Shown here: positions 1 to 6,540 of the stretch, one piece after another | Numbering within the stretch: the stretch's first letter is position 1 | Layout: every line of letters starts with the position of its first letter | Assembly (NCBI GenBank): GCA_023389315.1 | Contig: JAEWEQ010000016.1 | Coordinates: forward strand, 1-8,016 | Length of the DNA: 8,016 nucleotides | From: Actinomycetes bacterium | GTDB lineage: Bacteria; Actinomycetota; Actinomycetes; Actinomycetales; Actinomycetaceae | Reading direction: 5' to 3' | Notes under the pieces: generated by a model | What the model was told of the DNA's origin: nothing | The model's database searches: none | The model's input: the letters and a program-made list of their open reading frames with translations, nothing else | Position numbers and translations under genes: made by a program

Positions 1-1346
1 TGTCTTTCCACCCGTCTTTCATGGCGGTGCGCTACCAAAACTGGGTGGGCGGGCTTTCTTCTGACTGGCTGATTTCACGTCAGCGTTTCTTCGGAGTGCC
101 CTTGCCGTTGTGGTACCGCATCGACGAGGACGGTCAGATCGATTACGACGCCATCATCACTCCGGCGGAAACTGACCTACCGATCGACCCGACGGTGGAC
201 ACCCCCGATGGCTTCACCGAAGAGCAACGCAACCAGCCCGGCGGATTCGCCCCGGAAGTGGACATTATGGACACTTGGGCGACGTCCTCGCTAAGCCCGC
301 AGATTGCGGGCGGGTGGCTACGCGATGAGGACCTGTTTGAACGGGTCTTCCCCATGGACATCCGCCCCCAGGGCCACGACATTATCCGCACCTGGTTGTT
401 CTCCACCGTGGTGCGCTCCCACTTGGAGTTCGGCCAACTACCGTGGCGCCACGCCCTGATCTCGGGGTGGATCATGGATCCGGACCGCAAGAAGATGTCG
501 AAGTCGAAGGGCAATGTGGTAACTCCCATTGACCTGCTGGAAAAACACGGTTCGGACGCGGTGCGTTACTGGTCTACTTCGGCGCGCCTGGGTGCGGACA
601 CGGCTTTCGATGAGAGCCAGATGAAGATTGGGCGGCGCCTAGCCATTAAGCTACTCAATGCCTCCAAGTTTGCCCTTACCATGGGCCAGGGTGCGGATTT
701 GGAACTCAACCCGCTGGTAGTTACCGAAGACCTGGACCGCGCGGTGCTGGCACGCCTGTCGGAGGTGATTGAAGGTGCCACGGCGGCGTTCGACAAGTTC
801 GACTACACCCGCGCCTTGGAAGTGACCGAGTCCTTCTTCTGGACTTTCTGCGACGACTACCTGGAGCTGGTTAAGGAACGCGCTTACAACCGGGAGGGAC
901 GCTGGACCGCGGCGCAAGCATTGTCGGCGCGGGCCGCCCTCGCGATTGTGGTCGATAACGTGGTGCGCCTGTTCGCCCCGTTCCTGCCGTTTGCGACTGA
1001 GGAAGTGTGGTCTTGGTACCGCCCGAACTCGGTGCACCTGGCTGCTTGGCCAACCACTTTGGAACTGGCGGAAGTGGGAGGCAACCCGCAGGTGCTGGAT
1101 GCCGCTTCGCAGGCCCTCATCCGGCTGCGCCGGGCGAAGTCCGAAGCTAAGGTCTCTCCGCGCACCCCGTACTTGCACGCCACCTTGGAGGTGCCGGCAG
1201 CGATGGTGCCCCTGGTGGAAGCCTGCCGAGAGGATCTGACCGTCGCCACGCACGTGGATGGTGAGTTCACTGTGCGTCCGCATGCGGGCGAGGACGTGGT
1301 GATGGCAGACTTCGAGCTAGGTGAAGCGCCGCCCAAGCGCCGCTAA
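1..1346 (+). CDS. valS: Valyl-tRNA synthetase, C-terminal half (5' end outside window)
   Basis: Class Ia aminoacyl-tRNA synthetase that charges tRNA-Val with valine in the cytoplasm. The frame is open from base 3, so this is the last 447 residues of a protein that in this family is usually about 850-950 long; the HIGH motif and editing domain lie upstream of the window. Visible are the catalytic-domain block DWLISRQRFF (63-92), MDTWATSSLSPQ (267-302), and the ATP-binding KMSKS loop at 492-506 (visible residues 164-168). The helical anticodon-binding domain follows at roughly residues 240-370. The block sequences resemble the archaeal-type (type 2) ValRS rather than the E. coli type, and the protein ends in APPKRR without the coiled-coil arm typical of E. 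coli-type ValRS. The ATG at 21 is internal, because the conserved sequence continues upstream of it. fadD follows 37 bp downstream and is probably co-transcribed. Confidence 0.97.
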   Translation, partial: SFHPSFMAVRYQNWVGGLSSDWLISRQRFFGVPLPLWYRIDEDGQIDYDAIITPAETDLPIDPTVDTPDGFTEEQRNQPGGFAPEVDIMDTWATSSLSPQIAGGWLRDEDLFERVFPMDIRPQGHDIIRTWLFSTVVRSHLEFGQLPWRHALISGWIMDPDRKKMSKSKGNVVTPIDLLEKHGSDAVRYWSTSARLGADTAFDESQMKIGRRLAIKLLNASKFALTMGQGADLELNPLVVTEDLDRAVLARLSEVIEGATAAFDKFDYTRALEVTESFFWTFCDDYLELVKERAYNREGRWTAAQALSARAALAIVVDNVVRLFAPFLPFATEEVWSWYRPNSVHLAAWPTTLELAEVGGNPQVLDAASQALIRLRRAKSEAKVSPRTPYLHATLEVPAAMVPLVEACREDLTVATHVDGEFTVRPHAGEDVVMADFELGEAPPKRR

Positions 1347-1348
1347 GC

Positions 1349-1358
1349 ACGTTAACGT
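1349..1358. repeat. 10-bp perfect palindrome in the valS-fadD gap
   Basis: The sequence ACGTTAACGT reads the same on both strands and sits in the 37-bp gap, 25 nt before the acyl-CoA synthetase start. It begins 2 nt after the valS stop. It could be an operator for a dimeric regulator or chance; a perfect 10-mer palindrome alone is weak evidence. No convincing promoter is visible with it: the nearby TTGACG (1359-1364) has no -10 box at proper spacing before the start codon. Confidence 0.25.
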
Positions 1359-1383
1359 TTGACGAACTTTAAGGGAACTGACA

Positions 1384-3279
1384 ATGACTACCGATGCCAC
1401 TAGTGAGGCCGCGGAATTTTCCGAATCGGATTCCAACGCCGTAGTGCCTGACTCCCCCGTATTGGAGTGGCACGGCCCGGTGCTCGCGCGCACCGAGGAT
1501 CACATGACAGTGCCTTACTGTTTCCGCGAACGCGTACACGAAAACCCGAAGGCCCCGGTGGTGGCCCGCAAAGCCCAGATGGGTTCCACTTGGCGCCAGA
1601 TCAGTGGCCGTGATTTCCTCGATGAGGTGTACGCGGTGGCTCGAGGGCTAATCGCCATGGGGCTTAAGAAGGGCGACGCTATCGCCATCATGTCCCACTC
1701 TCGCTTCGAGTGGACGCTACTGGATTTAGCTGGTTGGAGTGCCGGCCTGGTGGTGGTGCCCATCTACGAGACTTCCTCAGTGGAGCAGATCTCCCACATC
1801 TTGGCCGATGCCGATATTCATCTGGTCATCACTGAAACTATGGTGATGGCGCAGTTGGTACAGGCCGCGCGCGACCATTCGGGCACCGGCCCGCGCGTGT
1901 TGTCTTTGGACAATTCCGCCCTGATGCGCCTGGTGGAGGCCGGACAGGAAGTTCAACAGGAAGAAGTTGACCAACGCATCGATGAAGGTTCGCTGGAAGA
2001 CTTGGCCTCCATCATCTACACTTCCGGAACCACCGGCACACCCAAGGGCGTGGAACTGACGCACGGCAACTTTGTGATCTTGGCGCGTAACGGACATGCT
2101 TGGATGCCCGAGATTGCGGCGGTGGCTAACTCCCGGCTGCTGCTGTTCTTGCCCCTCGCCCACGTTTACGCGCGTTTCTTGGAAGTGTTCCAGTTGCTGG
2201 GTAAGGGCGTGCTGGCACACACTCCCGACACGAAGAACCTACTGTCCGACCTAGAAACCTTCCGCCCCACTTATTTGTTGGCGGTTCCGCGCGTACTGGA
2301 GAAGATCTACAACAGTGCCGATCAAAGTGCCGGCAGTGGCATGGCCCTGAAGACGTTCCGCTGGGCGGCAAAAACCGCGATTGCTTATTCTCGGGCATTG
2401 GATACCGAGGACGGTCCCACCGCGGCGCTCAAACGCCAGCGGCAGTTGGCTGACATGTTGGTATTCCGTCGTTTCCGTGCGCTGCTGGGTGGGAACTGCA
2501 AGTACGTGATTTCCGGTGGTAGCCCGTTGGGTGAGCGCCTGGGGCATTTCTTCCGCGGCGTGGGCGTGACCATTTTAGAAGGGTACGGGCTGACCGAAAC
2601 CACTGCCCCACTGGCATTCAACACCCCCCAGCTTTCGAAGATTGGTACCGTGGGACCACCGATCTCCACCGTGGGGGTTCGCATCTGCGACTCCGGTGAG
2701 ATTTTGGTGCAAGGCCCGTCGGTTTTCAAGCGCTATCATAACCGCCCCGAAGACACCGCTGCCGCGTTTGATGGTGACTGGTTCCGCACTGGTGATTTGG
2801 GGTCGTTGGATCGTGACGGCTATTTGCGAATCACCGGGCGAGAGAAGGAACTGATTGTCACCGCTGGCGGCAAAAACGTCTCTCCCTCGACTTTGGAGGA
2901 CCGTCTGCGCGGCCACCCGCTGATCTCTCAGGTCGTGGTTGTGGGTGACAAGCGTCCCTTCATCGCGGCACTGATTACCTTGGATGCGGAAATGCTGCCG
3001 GGTTGGTTGGAAAACCACCAGCTACCGGCTATGGGAACGGCAGAGGCAGCCACTCACCCGCAGGTGCGGGCCGCTTTGAATCGTGCGGTGGAACGCGCCA
3101 ACCAGGCGGTTTCGCGGGCCGAGTCAATCCGTAAGATCACGGTGCTGACCACGGACTTTACTGAAGCTAACGGGATGCTTACGCCCTCGTTGAAGGTGAA
3201 ACGTCCGGCGGTGCTCAAGAACTTTGCTGCCGAGATTGACGACATTTACGGCGGTCCCCTGCCGGAGGAAGATAAGTAA
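1384..3279 (+). CDS. fadD: Long-chain fatty acid--CoA ligase (AMP-forming)
   Basis: Member of the adenylate-forming (ANL) superfamily, 631 residues, complete. It activates a fatty acid with ATP to an acyl-adenylate and transfers it to coenzyme A, probably at the inner face of the membrane, feeding lipid synthesis or breakdown. Key motifs in order are the phosphate loop YTSGTTGTPKG (residues 212-222), GYGLTETTAP (400-409), the ribose-binding WFRTGDLG (466-473, D471), the hinge region GREKELIVTAGGKN (485-498), and the C-terminal LTPSLKVKR with K604 as the likely adenylation lysine. Length and motifs fit the long-chain (FadD15/FAA-like) branch; actual chain length is not readable from sequence. 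The first ~25 residues are acidic and serine-rich and are probably unstructured. The ATG has a good ribosome-binding site, AAGGGA at 1371-1376, 7 nt upstream. It stands 37 bp after valS and converges on the chorismate mutase gene, leaving 18 bp between stop codons and no clear terminator there. Confidence 0.93.
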   Translation: MTTDATSEAAEFSESDSNAVVPDSPVLEWHGPVLARTEDHMTVPYCFRERVHENPKAPVVARKAQMGSTWRQISGRDFLDEVYAVARGLIAMGLKKGDAIAIMSHSRFEWTLLDLAGWSAGLVVVPIYETSSVEQISHILADADIHLVITETMVMAQLVQAARDHSGTGPRVLSLDNSALMRLVEAGQEVQQEEVDQRIDEGSLEDLASIIYTSGTTGTPKGVELTHGNFVILARNGHAWMPEIAAVANSRLLLFLPLAHVYARFLEVFQLLGKGVLAHTPDTKNLLSDLETFRPTYLLAVPRVLEKIYNSADQSAGSGMALKTFRWAAKTAIAYSRALDTEDGPTAALKRQRQLADMLVFRRFRALLGGNCKYVISGGSPLGERLGHFFRGVGVTILEGYGLTETTAPLAFNTPQLSKIGTVGPPISTVGVRICDSGEILVQGPSVFKRYHNRPEDTAAAFDGDWFRTGDLGSLDRDGYLRITGREKELIVTAGGKNVSPSTLEDRLRGHPLISQVVVVGDKRPFIAALITLDAEMLPGWLENHQLPAMGTAEAATHPQVRAALNRAVERANQAVSRAESIRKITVLTTDFTEANGMLTPSLKVKRPAVLKNFAAEIDDIYGGPLPEEDK

Positions 3280-3297
3280 GCTCGCCCGCAACGTCCC

Positions 3298-3621
3298 TTA
3301 GGACTGCGCCGCGCCGTCCTCGTTATATTCGCGCTTGATCACTTCGTGGTGGCGGATCACTTCCGTGACGATGAAGTAAAGGAACTTCTCCGCGAAGGTC
3401 GGATCCAAACCGGACTCTTCCGCCAGGGCACGCAAGCGCGCGACCTGTTGTTCTTCGCGCTTCGGGTCGGCCGGCGGAAGCCCGAACTTAGCTTTAATGT
3501 GGCCCACGTTCTGGGTGCAGCGGAAGCGTTCGGCCAACAGGTGCACGAGCGCGGCATCAATATTGTCGATGGTGACTCGGGCTTGCGCTAACTCAGCCGG
3601 AACTTCCCGCGGCGTGGACAT
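3298..3621 (-). CDS. Chorismate mutase, monofunctional AroQ type
   Basis: A 107-residue, probably all-helical protein that would convert chorismate to prephenate, the branch point to phenylalanine and tyrosine. Aligned by eye with the E. coli P-protein mutase domain, the active-site residues are R15 (E. coli R11), R32 in LLAERF (R28), K43 in VGHIK (K39), D52 (D48), R55 (R51) and E56 (E52). The position of E. coli Q88 falls in the H91-H92-E93 cluster, so that residue differs. There is no fused prephenate dehydratase or DAHP synthase domain, and no signal peptide, so the enzyme is cytoplasmic and stand-alone. The ATG is supported by AAGGAG (complement of 3630-3635), 8 nt upstream. It begins 57 bp after the clpX stop on the same strand with no strong terminator between, so read-through from clpX is plausible although the functions are unrelated. 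It converges on fadD. Confidence 0.9.
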   Translation of the reverse strand: MSTPREVPAELAQARVTIDNIDAALVHLLAERFRCTQNVGHIKAKFGLPPADPKREEQQVARLRALAEESGLDPTFAEKFLYFIVTEVIRHHEVIKREYNEDGAAQS

Positions 3622-3678
3622 GGTGTTGGCTCCTTATCGGATGTAAGCTGTGGCGGCGAAGTCAGCCACCTGCCTTCA

Positions 3679-4938
3679 TTATGCCGACTGGGGGCCGCGC
3701 TGATACTTTCCCGTCTCATACTCTGGCTGCGCGCCCTCGGTCACCACGTCGGAAGTGACGGTGACTTTGGTGATCTCCGGGTGGGAGGGCACTTCGAACA
3801 TCGCTTCAGCGAGGGTCTTTTCCAGGATCGACAACAGTGCGCGCGCCCCGGTTTTGCGTTCAATCGCGGCGTGTGCAATCGCCAGTAAGGCTTCGCGGGT
3901 GAAAACCAGTTCCACGTCGTCGAGGTAGAACAGGTGCTGGTATTGGCGCACCAAGGAATTCTTCGGCTCGGTAAGGACCCGCACCAGGTCGTCCTCGGAC
4001 AATTCGTGTACGGAGGTGATGACCGGCAGCCGCCCAATGAATTCGGGAATCATGCCGAACTTGTGGAGGTCTTCGGGCGTGACCTGGGTGAAGAGGTCCC
4101 CGTATTCGGAAGCCGACTTCAGATCGGAACCAAACCCAAGGGTGCGTTGTCCCAGGCGGGACTTGACGATCTCATCGATCCCCGCGAAGGCACCGGCGGC
4201 AATGAAAAGAATACCGGAGGTGTCGATCTCCAAATACTGCTGATGGGGGTGCTTGCGCCCGCCCTGCGGCGGGACAGAAGCCACCGTACCTTCGATGATC
4301 TTCAACAGGGCTTGCTGCACGCCCTCGCCGGAAACATCCCGGGTGATGGAGGCGTTTTCTGCTTTCCGGCCGATCTTGTCGATCTCGTCAATATAGATGA
4401 TGCCGCGTTGGGCGCGTTCAATGTCTCCGTCGGCAGCTTGGATGAGTTTGAGTAGGATGTTCTCCACGTCCTCGCCCACGTATCCAGCTTCGGTGAGGGC
4501 GGTGGCGTCGACGATCGCGAAGGGAACTTCCAGTAGGCGGGCCAGGGAGCGAGCCAGGTGGGTTTTGCCGGTGCCGGTGGGGCCGAGCAGAAGGATGTTG
4601 GATTTGGTCATTTCCATATCCAACGGCTCCCCACTGGCTTGGGCGGCGTTGAGGCGCTTGTAGTGGTTGTAGACCGCTACCGCGAGGGCACGTTTAGCTT
4701 CGTCTTGCCCGATCACGTAGGAGTTTAGGAACTCGTAGATTTCCTGGGGGCGAGGCAGCTCGGTAATTACCGCGCCGCGACTGGCTTGCAGGTCTTCTTC
4801 GATCAGGTCACGGCATAGTTCTACGCACTCGTTACAGATGTAGACCCCGGGGCCGCCGATGAGTTTGACGACCTGCTTTTGGGTCTTACCACAGAACGAG
4901 CACTTGAGCAGATCTGCGGAGTCCGAAAAGTTCGTCAC
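3679..4938 (-). CDS. clpX: ATP-dependent protease unfoldase subunit ClpX
   Basis: AAA+ unfoldase, 419 residues, full family length. A hexamer recognises substrates, unfolds them with ATP and threads them into ClpP in the cytosol. The N-terminal zinc-binding domain has C13, C16, C35 and C38. The AAA+ module has Walker A GPTGTGKT (119-126, K125), pore-1 loop GYVG (152-155), Walker B IIYIDEID (E185), the pore-2 segment RDVSGEG (200-206), the RKH loop (228-230), arginine finger R303 in FIGRLP, and sensor-2 R366 in TGAR. The ClpP-docking tripeptide is LGF (267-269), as I recall from mycobacterial ClpX, instead of E. coli IGF. Translation starts at GTG (complement of 4936-4938); an in-frame TAA three codons upstream rules out a longer protein. 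The ribosome-binding site is mediocre (AGGGA, complement of 4951-4955, 12 nt away). The gene is 198 bp downstream of clpP2, and this gap contains a strong hairpin. Confidence 0.98.
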   Translation of the reverse strand: MTNFSDSADLLKCSFCGKTQKQVVKLIGGPGVYICNECVELCRDLIEEDLQASRGAVITELPRPQEIYEFLNSYVIGQDEAKRALAVAVYNHYKRLNAAQASGEPLDMEMTKSNILLLGPTGTGKTHLARSLARLLEVPFAIVDATALTEAGYVGEDVENILLKLIQAADGDIERAQRGIIYIDEIDKIGRKAENASITRDVSGEGVQQALLKIIEGTVASVPPQGGRKHPHQQYLEIDTSGILFIAAGAFAGIDEIVKSRLGQRTLGFGSDLKSASEYGDLFTQVTPEDLHKFGMIPEFIGRLPVITSVHELSEDDLVRVLTEPKNSLVRQYQHLFYLDDVELVFTREALLAIAHAAIERKTGARALLSILEKTLAEAMFEVPSHPEITKVTVTSDVVTEGAQPEYETGKYQRGPQSA

Positions 4939-5004
4939 GATGCGTTACCGTCCCTGTTGTTGAGGTTTCATCCAGCGTCCCACTGCCCGGGCCGTTGCGG
5001 CTGG

Positions 5005-5016
5005 AGCGTGAACGCT
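5005..5016. promoter_or_regulatory. Inverted repeat AGCGT-GA-ACGCT upstream of clpX
   Basis: Two perfect 5-bp arms around a 2-bp centre, ending 66 bp before the clpX GTG. The centre is too short for an RNA hairpin loop, so if functional it is more likely a protein-binding site. The sequence just upstream in the clpX direction holds TAGAGT (complement of 5031-5036), a poor -10 candidate. It does not match the 11-bp CGC-N5-GCG core of the ClgR operator. The assignment is speculative. Confidence 0.25.
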
Positions 5017-5060
5017 AGGCGACTCTTCCACTCTATGGGATAAGCCGCTTAGCAGCGAGA

Positions 5061-5102
5061 CGGCGCGCCCCAAAGTGTTGGTCACACTCGGGGGACGCGC
5101 CG
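5061..5102 (-). terminator. Strong imperfect hairpin between clpP2 and clpX
   Basis: Three paired segments stack into one long stem: 5061-5067 with 5096-5102 (7 bp, G+C only), 5068-5071 with 5091-5094 (4 G-C pairs, after a single bulged A at 5095), and 5074-5078 with 5084-5088 (5 bp) around a 5-nt loop. It lies 34 nt after the clpP2 stop in the direction of transcription. No T-run follows, so it is not a classical intrinsic terminator. It could be a leaky terminator, an RNase processing or 3'-stabilising site that separates clpP1P2 levels from clpX, or a terminator of the U-less kind proposed in actinobacteria. Confidence 0.5.
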
Positions 5103-5136
5103 CGGCTCACTTCAGGCCTGTATCGGGGGCTGACCG

Positions 5137-5781
5137 TTAAACCTGGAGGCTGGCTTTGCGAGAAACCAGCACCTGATCCACCAGGCCGTATTCTTTCGCG
5201 GCTTGAGCGGTGAGGATCTTGTCGCGGTCAATGTCGCGGCGGATCTGCTCCGCGGTGCGCCCGGAGTGGGCCGCCAGGGTGTCTTCCAGCCAGTGACGCA
5301 TGCGGTCGATTTCTTCGGCGATGATTTCAATATCAGAGGCCTGCCCGCGCATGCCTTCCATGGCGGGCTGGTGGATCAGCACCCGCGCGTTCGGCAGTGC
5401 CAGGCGCCGCCCCGGGGTGCCGCCGGCGAGGATCACGGCGGCAGCGGAAGCCGCTTGCCCCAGGCACACGGTCTGGATTTCGGGCTTAATGTACTGCATG
5501 GTGTCGTAGATGGCGGTCATCGCGGTGAAGGAACCACCGGGGCTGTTGATGTACATGGTGATGAGGGAGTCCGGGTCTTGGGACTCCAACACCAGCAGCT
5601 GTGCCATCACGTCGTCGGCGGAGGCGTCATCGACCTGGGTACCCAGGAACACGATGCGGTCTTCGAAGAGCTTGCCGTAGGGGTCTTGGCGTTTGAAGCC
5701 GTAGGCGGTGCGTTCTTCGAACTGCGGCAAGATGTAGCGGGCGGTGGGCATCTGACCGGCTCCCATAGAAGCGTTCAGCAT
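5137..5781 (-). CDS. clpP2: ATP-dependent Clp protease proteolytic subunit ClpP2
   Basis: Serine peptidase subunit, 214 residues, that forms one heptameric ring of the ClpP tetradecamer; in actinobacteria it pairs with a ClpP1 ring and works with ClpX or ClpC1. The catalytic triad is S112 (in GQAASAAAV), H137 (in VLIHQP) and D187 (in DRDKI). The oligomerisation and substrate-strand segment MYINSPGG (76-83) is present. The N-terminus carries PTA-RYILP at residues 12-19, which matches the region where mycobacterial ClpP2 is processed before RYILP, so a 14-residue propeptide is inferred. The wording DDASADDVMAQLLVLES and QTVCLGQAASAAAV is that of mycobacterial ClpP2 and not ClpP1. The ATG is fixed by AAAGGA 9 nt upstream, inside the end of clpP1; the gap to clpP1 is 14 nt, indicating one transcript and translational coupling. 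Confidence 0.97.
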   Translation of the reverse strand: MLNASMGAGQMPTARYILPQFEERTAYGFKRQDPYGKLFEDRIVFLGTQVDDASADDVMAQLLVLESQDPDSLITMYINSPGGSFTAMTAIYDTMQYIKPEIQTVCLGQAASAAAVILAGGTPGRRLALPNARVLIHQPAMEGMRGQASDIEIIAEEIDRMRHWLEDTLAAHSGRTAEQIRRDIDRDKILTAQAAKEYGLVDQVLVSRKASLQV

Positions 5782-5790
5782 GTTTGGTGT

Positions 5791-5796
5791 TCCTTT
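5791..5796 (-). promoter_or_regulatory. clpP2 ribosome-binding site overlapping the clpP1 stop
   Basis: AAAGGA on the minus strand lies 9 nt before the clpP2 ATG, and its first A is also the last base of the clpP1 TGA. Ribosomes ending clpP1 would stand on this site, which fits coupled, near-equal production of two subunits that assemble one ring each. Confidence 0.8.
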
Positions 5797-6413
5797 CAGT
5801 CCTGGTGTCCCGACACGGCTTCGGCGCTGGTGACGATGTGGTCAAAGAACCCGTATTCCAGTGCTTCTTGCGCGGTGTACCAGTGGTCGCGGTCAGAGTC
5901 GGCGTTAATCTGCTCCACCGATTTACCGGTGCGTTCGGCGTTGATCTGCGCCAGTTCGTGCTTCATCTGCAAAATCAGGTCCGCGTTGATGCGGATGTCG
6001 GCGGCCGTGCCACCTACCCCACCGGAGGGTTGGTGCATGAGGATGCGCGCGTGCGGGGTGGCGTAGCGTTTACCGGCAGTGCCGGCGGTGAGTAGCAGCT
6101 GTCCCATGGAGGCAGCGATACCCATGGCCACGGTCACCACGTCGGGTTTGATGAACTGCATGGTGTCGTAGATCGCCATACCCGCGGTGACGGAACCGCC
6201 GGGGCTGTTGATGTACAGGTAGATGTCGGATTCAGGGTCTTCAGCGGCGAGCAGCAGCATCTGCGCGCAGATGCGGTTGGCGTTGTCTTCGCGTACCTCT
6301 TCACCCAGCCAGATGATGCGTTCTTTCAGTAGTCGGTTGAAAACATCGTCGAGGGCGGAGGGGCCCTTGGGTGCATCGCCTTCAGCGCGCGCCGGGGTCA
6401 TCATCTGCGTCAT
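5796..6413 (-). CDS. clpP1: ATP-dependent Clp protease proteolytic subunit ClpP1
   Basis: Serine peptidase subunit of 205 residues and the partner ring of ClpP2. The catalytic triad is S102 (in GIAASMGQ), H127 (in ILMHQP) and D176 (in DSDRDHW). YINSPGGS lies at residues 67-74. The segments ATPHARILMHQPSGGVGG and ALEYGFFDHI read like mycobacterial ClpP1, which separates it from the downstream paralogue. The first ~20 residues are not conserved and probably include a short propeptide; the processing site is not evident. The ATG at the complement of 6411-6413 has AGGTGA (complement of 6423-6428) 9 nt upstream; residues 4 and 5 are also Met but lack an equally placed site. It is the first gene of the clpP1-clpP2 transcript, preceded by a likely ClgR-controlled promoter in the 265-bp gap after tig. 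Confidence 0.97.
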   Translation of the reverse strand: MTQMMTPARAEGDAPKGPSALDDVFNRLLKERIIWLGEEVREDNANRICAQMLLLAAEDPESDIYLYINSPGGSVTAGMAIYDTMQFIKPDVVTVAMGIAASMGQLLLTAGTAGKRYATPHARILMHQPSGGVGGTAADIRINADLILQMKHELAQINAERTGKSVEQINADSDRDHWYTAQEALEYGFFDHIVTSAEAVSGHQD

Positions 6414-6455
6414 GGTTTCCGTTCACCTACTTCTCATCGGAAAAAATCTATGTCC

Positions 6456-6461
6456 ATTCTA
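6456..6461 (-). promoter_or_regulatory. Candidate -10 box of the clpP1P2 promoter
   Basis: TAGAAT on the minus strand (complement of ATTCTA) differs from TATAAT at one position and would start transcription about 35 nt before the clpP1 ATG. The hexamer 17 nt upstream (AGCTAA) is not like TTGACA, which is common where an activator supplies the missing contact. A second candidate, TAGATT (complement of 6445-6450), lies a few bases downstream. Confidence 0.45.
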
Positions 6462-6472
6462 AGCGCTGATAA

Positions 6473-6497
6473 CGGCGGTTAGCTCACTAGCTCGCCG
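6473..6497. promoter_or_regulatory. Inverted repeat over the -35 region of clpP1
   Basis: CGGCG at 6473-6477 pairs with CGCCG at 6493-6497, and AGCT at 6481-6484 pairs with AGCT at 6489-6492, with three unpaired bases on one side. It sits between the -10 box and the ClgR-like site, covering where the -35 element should be. It could be a repressor operator or simply fold-back DNA; no regulator family is recognised. Confidence 0.3.
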
Positions 6498-6500
6498 GTG

Positions 6501-6516
6501 TTCGCTGATGGCGCAT
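6501..6516. promoter_or_regulatory. Candidate ClgR operator upstream of clpP1
   Basis: TTCGCTGATGGCGCAT contains CGC-TGATG-GCG (6503-6513), matching the CGCYNANRGCG core I recall for the Corynebacterium ClgR operator, including the 5-bp spacing and the central A; on the other strand the flank after GCG reads AAC, which fits the outer WWS. ClgR is the conserved actinobacterial activator of clpP1P2 and other Clp genes. The site centre is about 95 bp before the clpP1 ATG and about -58 relative to the start implied by the TAGAAT box, a usual place for an activator. The regulator gene is not in the window. Confidence 0.55.
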
Positions 6517-6540
6517 TACCGGATTGGCGCCGCGGTGGCT

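Noticed and set aside
651..1283. 210-codon open frame on the - strand, opposite valS
   Set aside because: Low-complexity His/Arg/Gln-rich product with no family resemblance; valS on the + strand is conserved throughout.
3293..3320. Possible bidirectional terminator between fadD and the chorismate mutase gene
   Set aside because: Two small stems compete (3293-3296 with 3301-3304; 3300-3304 with 3316-3320), each only 4-5 bp, without T-runs, and partly inside coding sequence.
3650..3669. Stem GTGGC/GCCAC in the clpX-chorismate mutase gap
   Set aside because: Only 5 bp with a 10-nt loop and no T-run; too weak to call a terminator, although it lies 9 nt after the clpX stop.
3934..4455. 173-codon open frame on the + strand, opposite clpX
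   Set aside because: Lies wholly inside the AAA+ module of clpX in antisense, with no domain of its own.
5006..5020. Second ClgR-like site upstream of clpX (CGC-TAG-GCG at 5013-5021)
   Set aside because: The half-sites are 3 bp apart, not 5, so it does not fit the operator geometry.
5203..6066. 287-codon open frame on the + strand, opposite clpP2 and clpP1
   Set aside because: It runs across both clpP genes and their junction in antisense, has no recognisable domain, and reflects G+C-rich codon bias.
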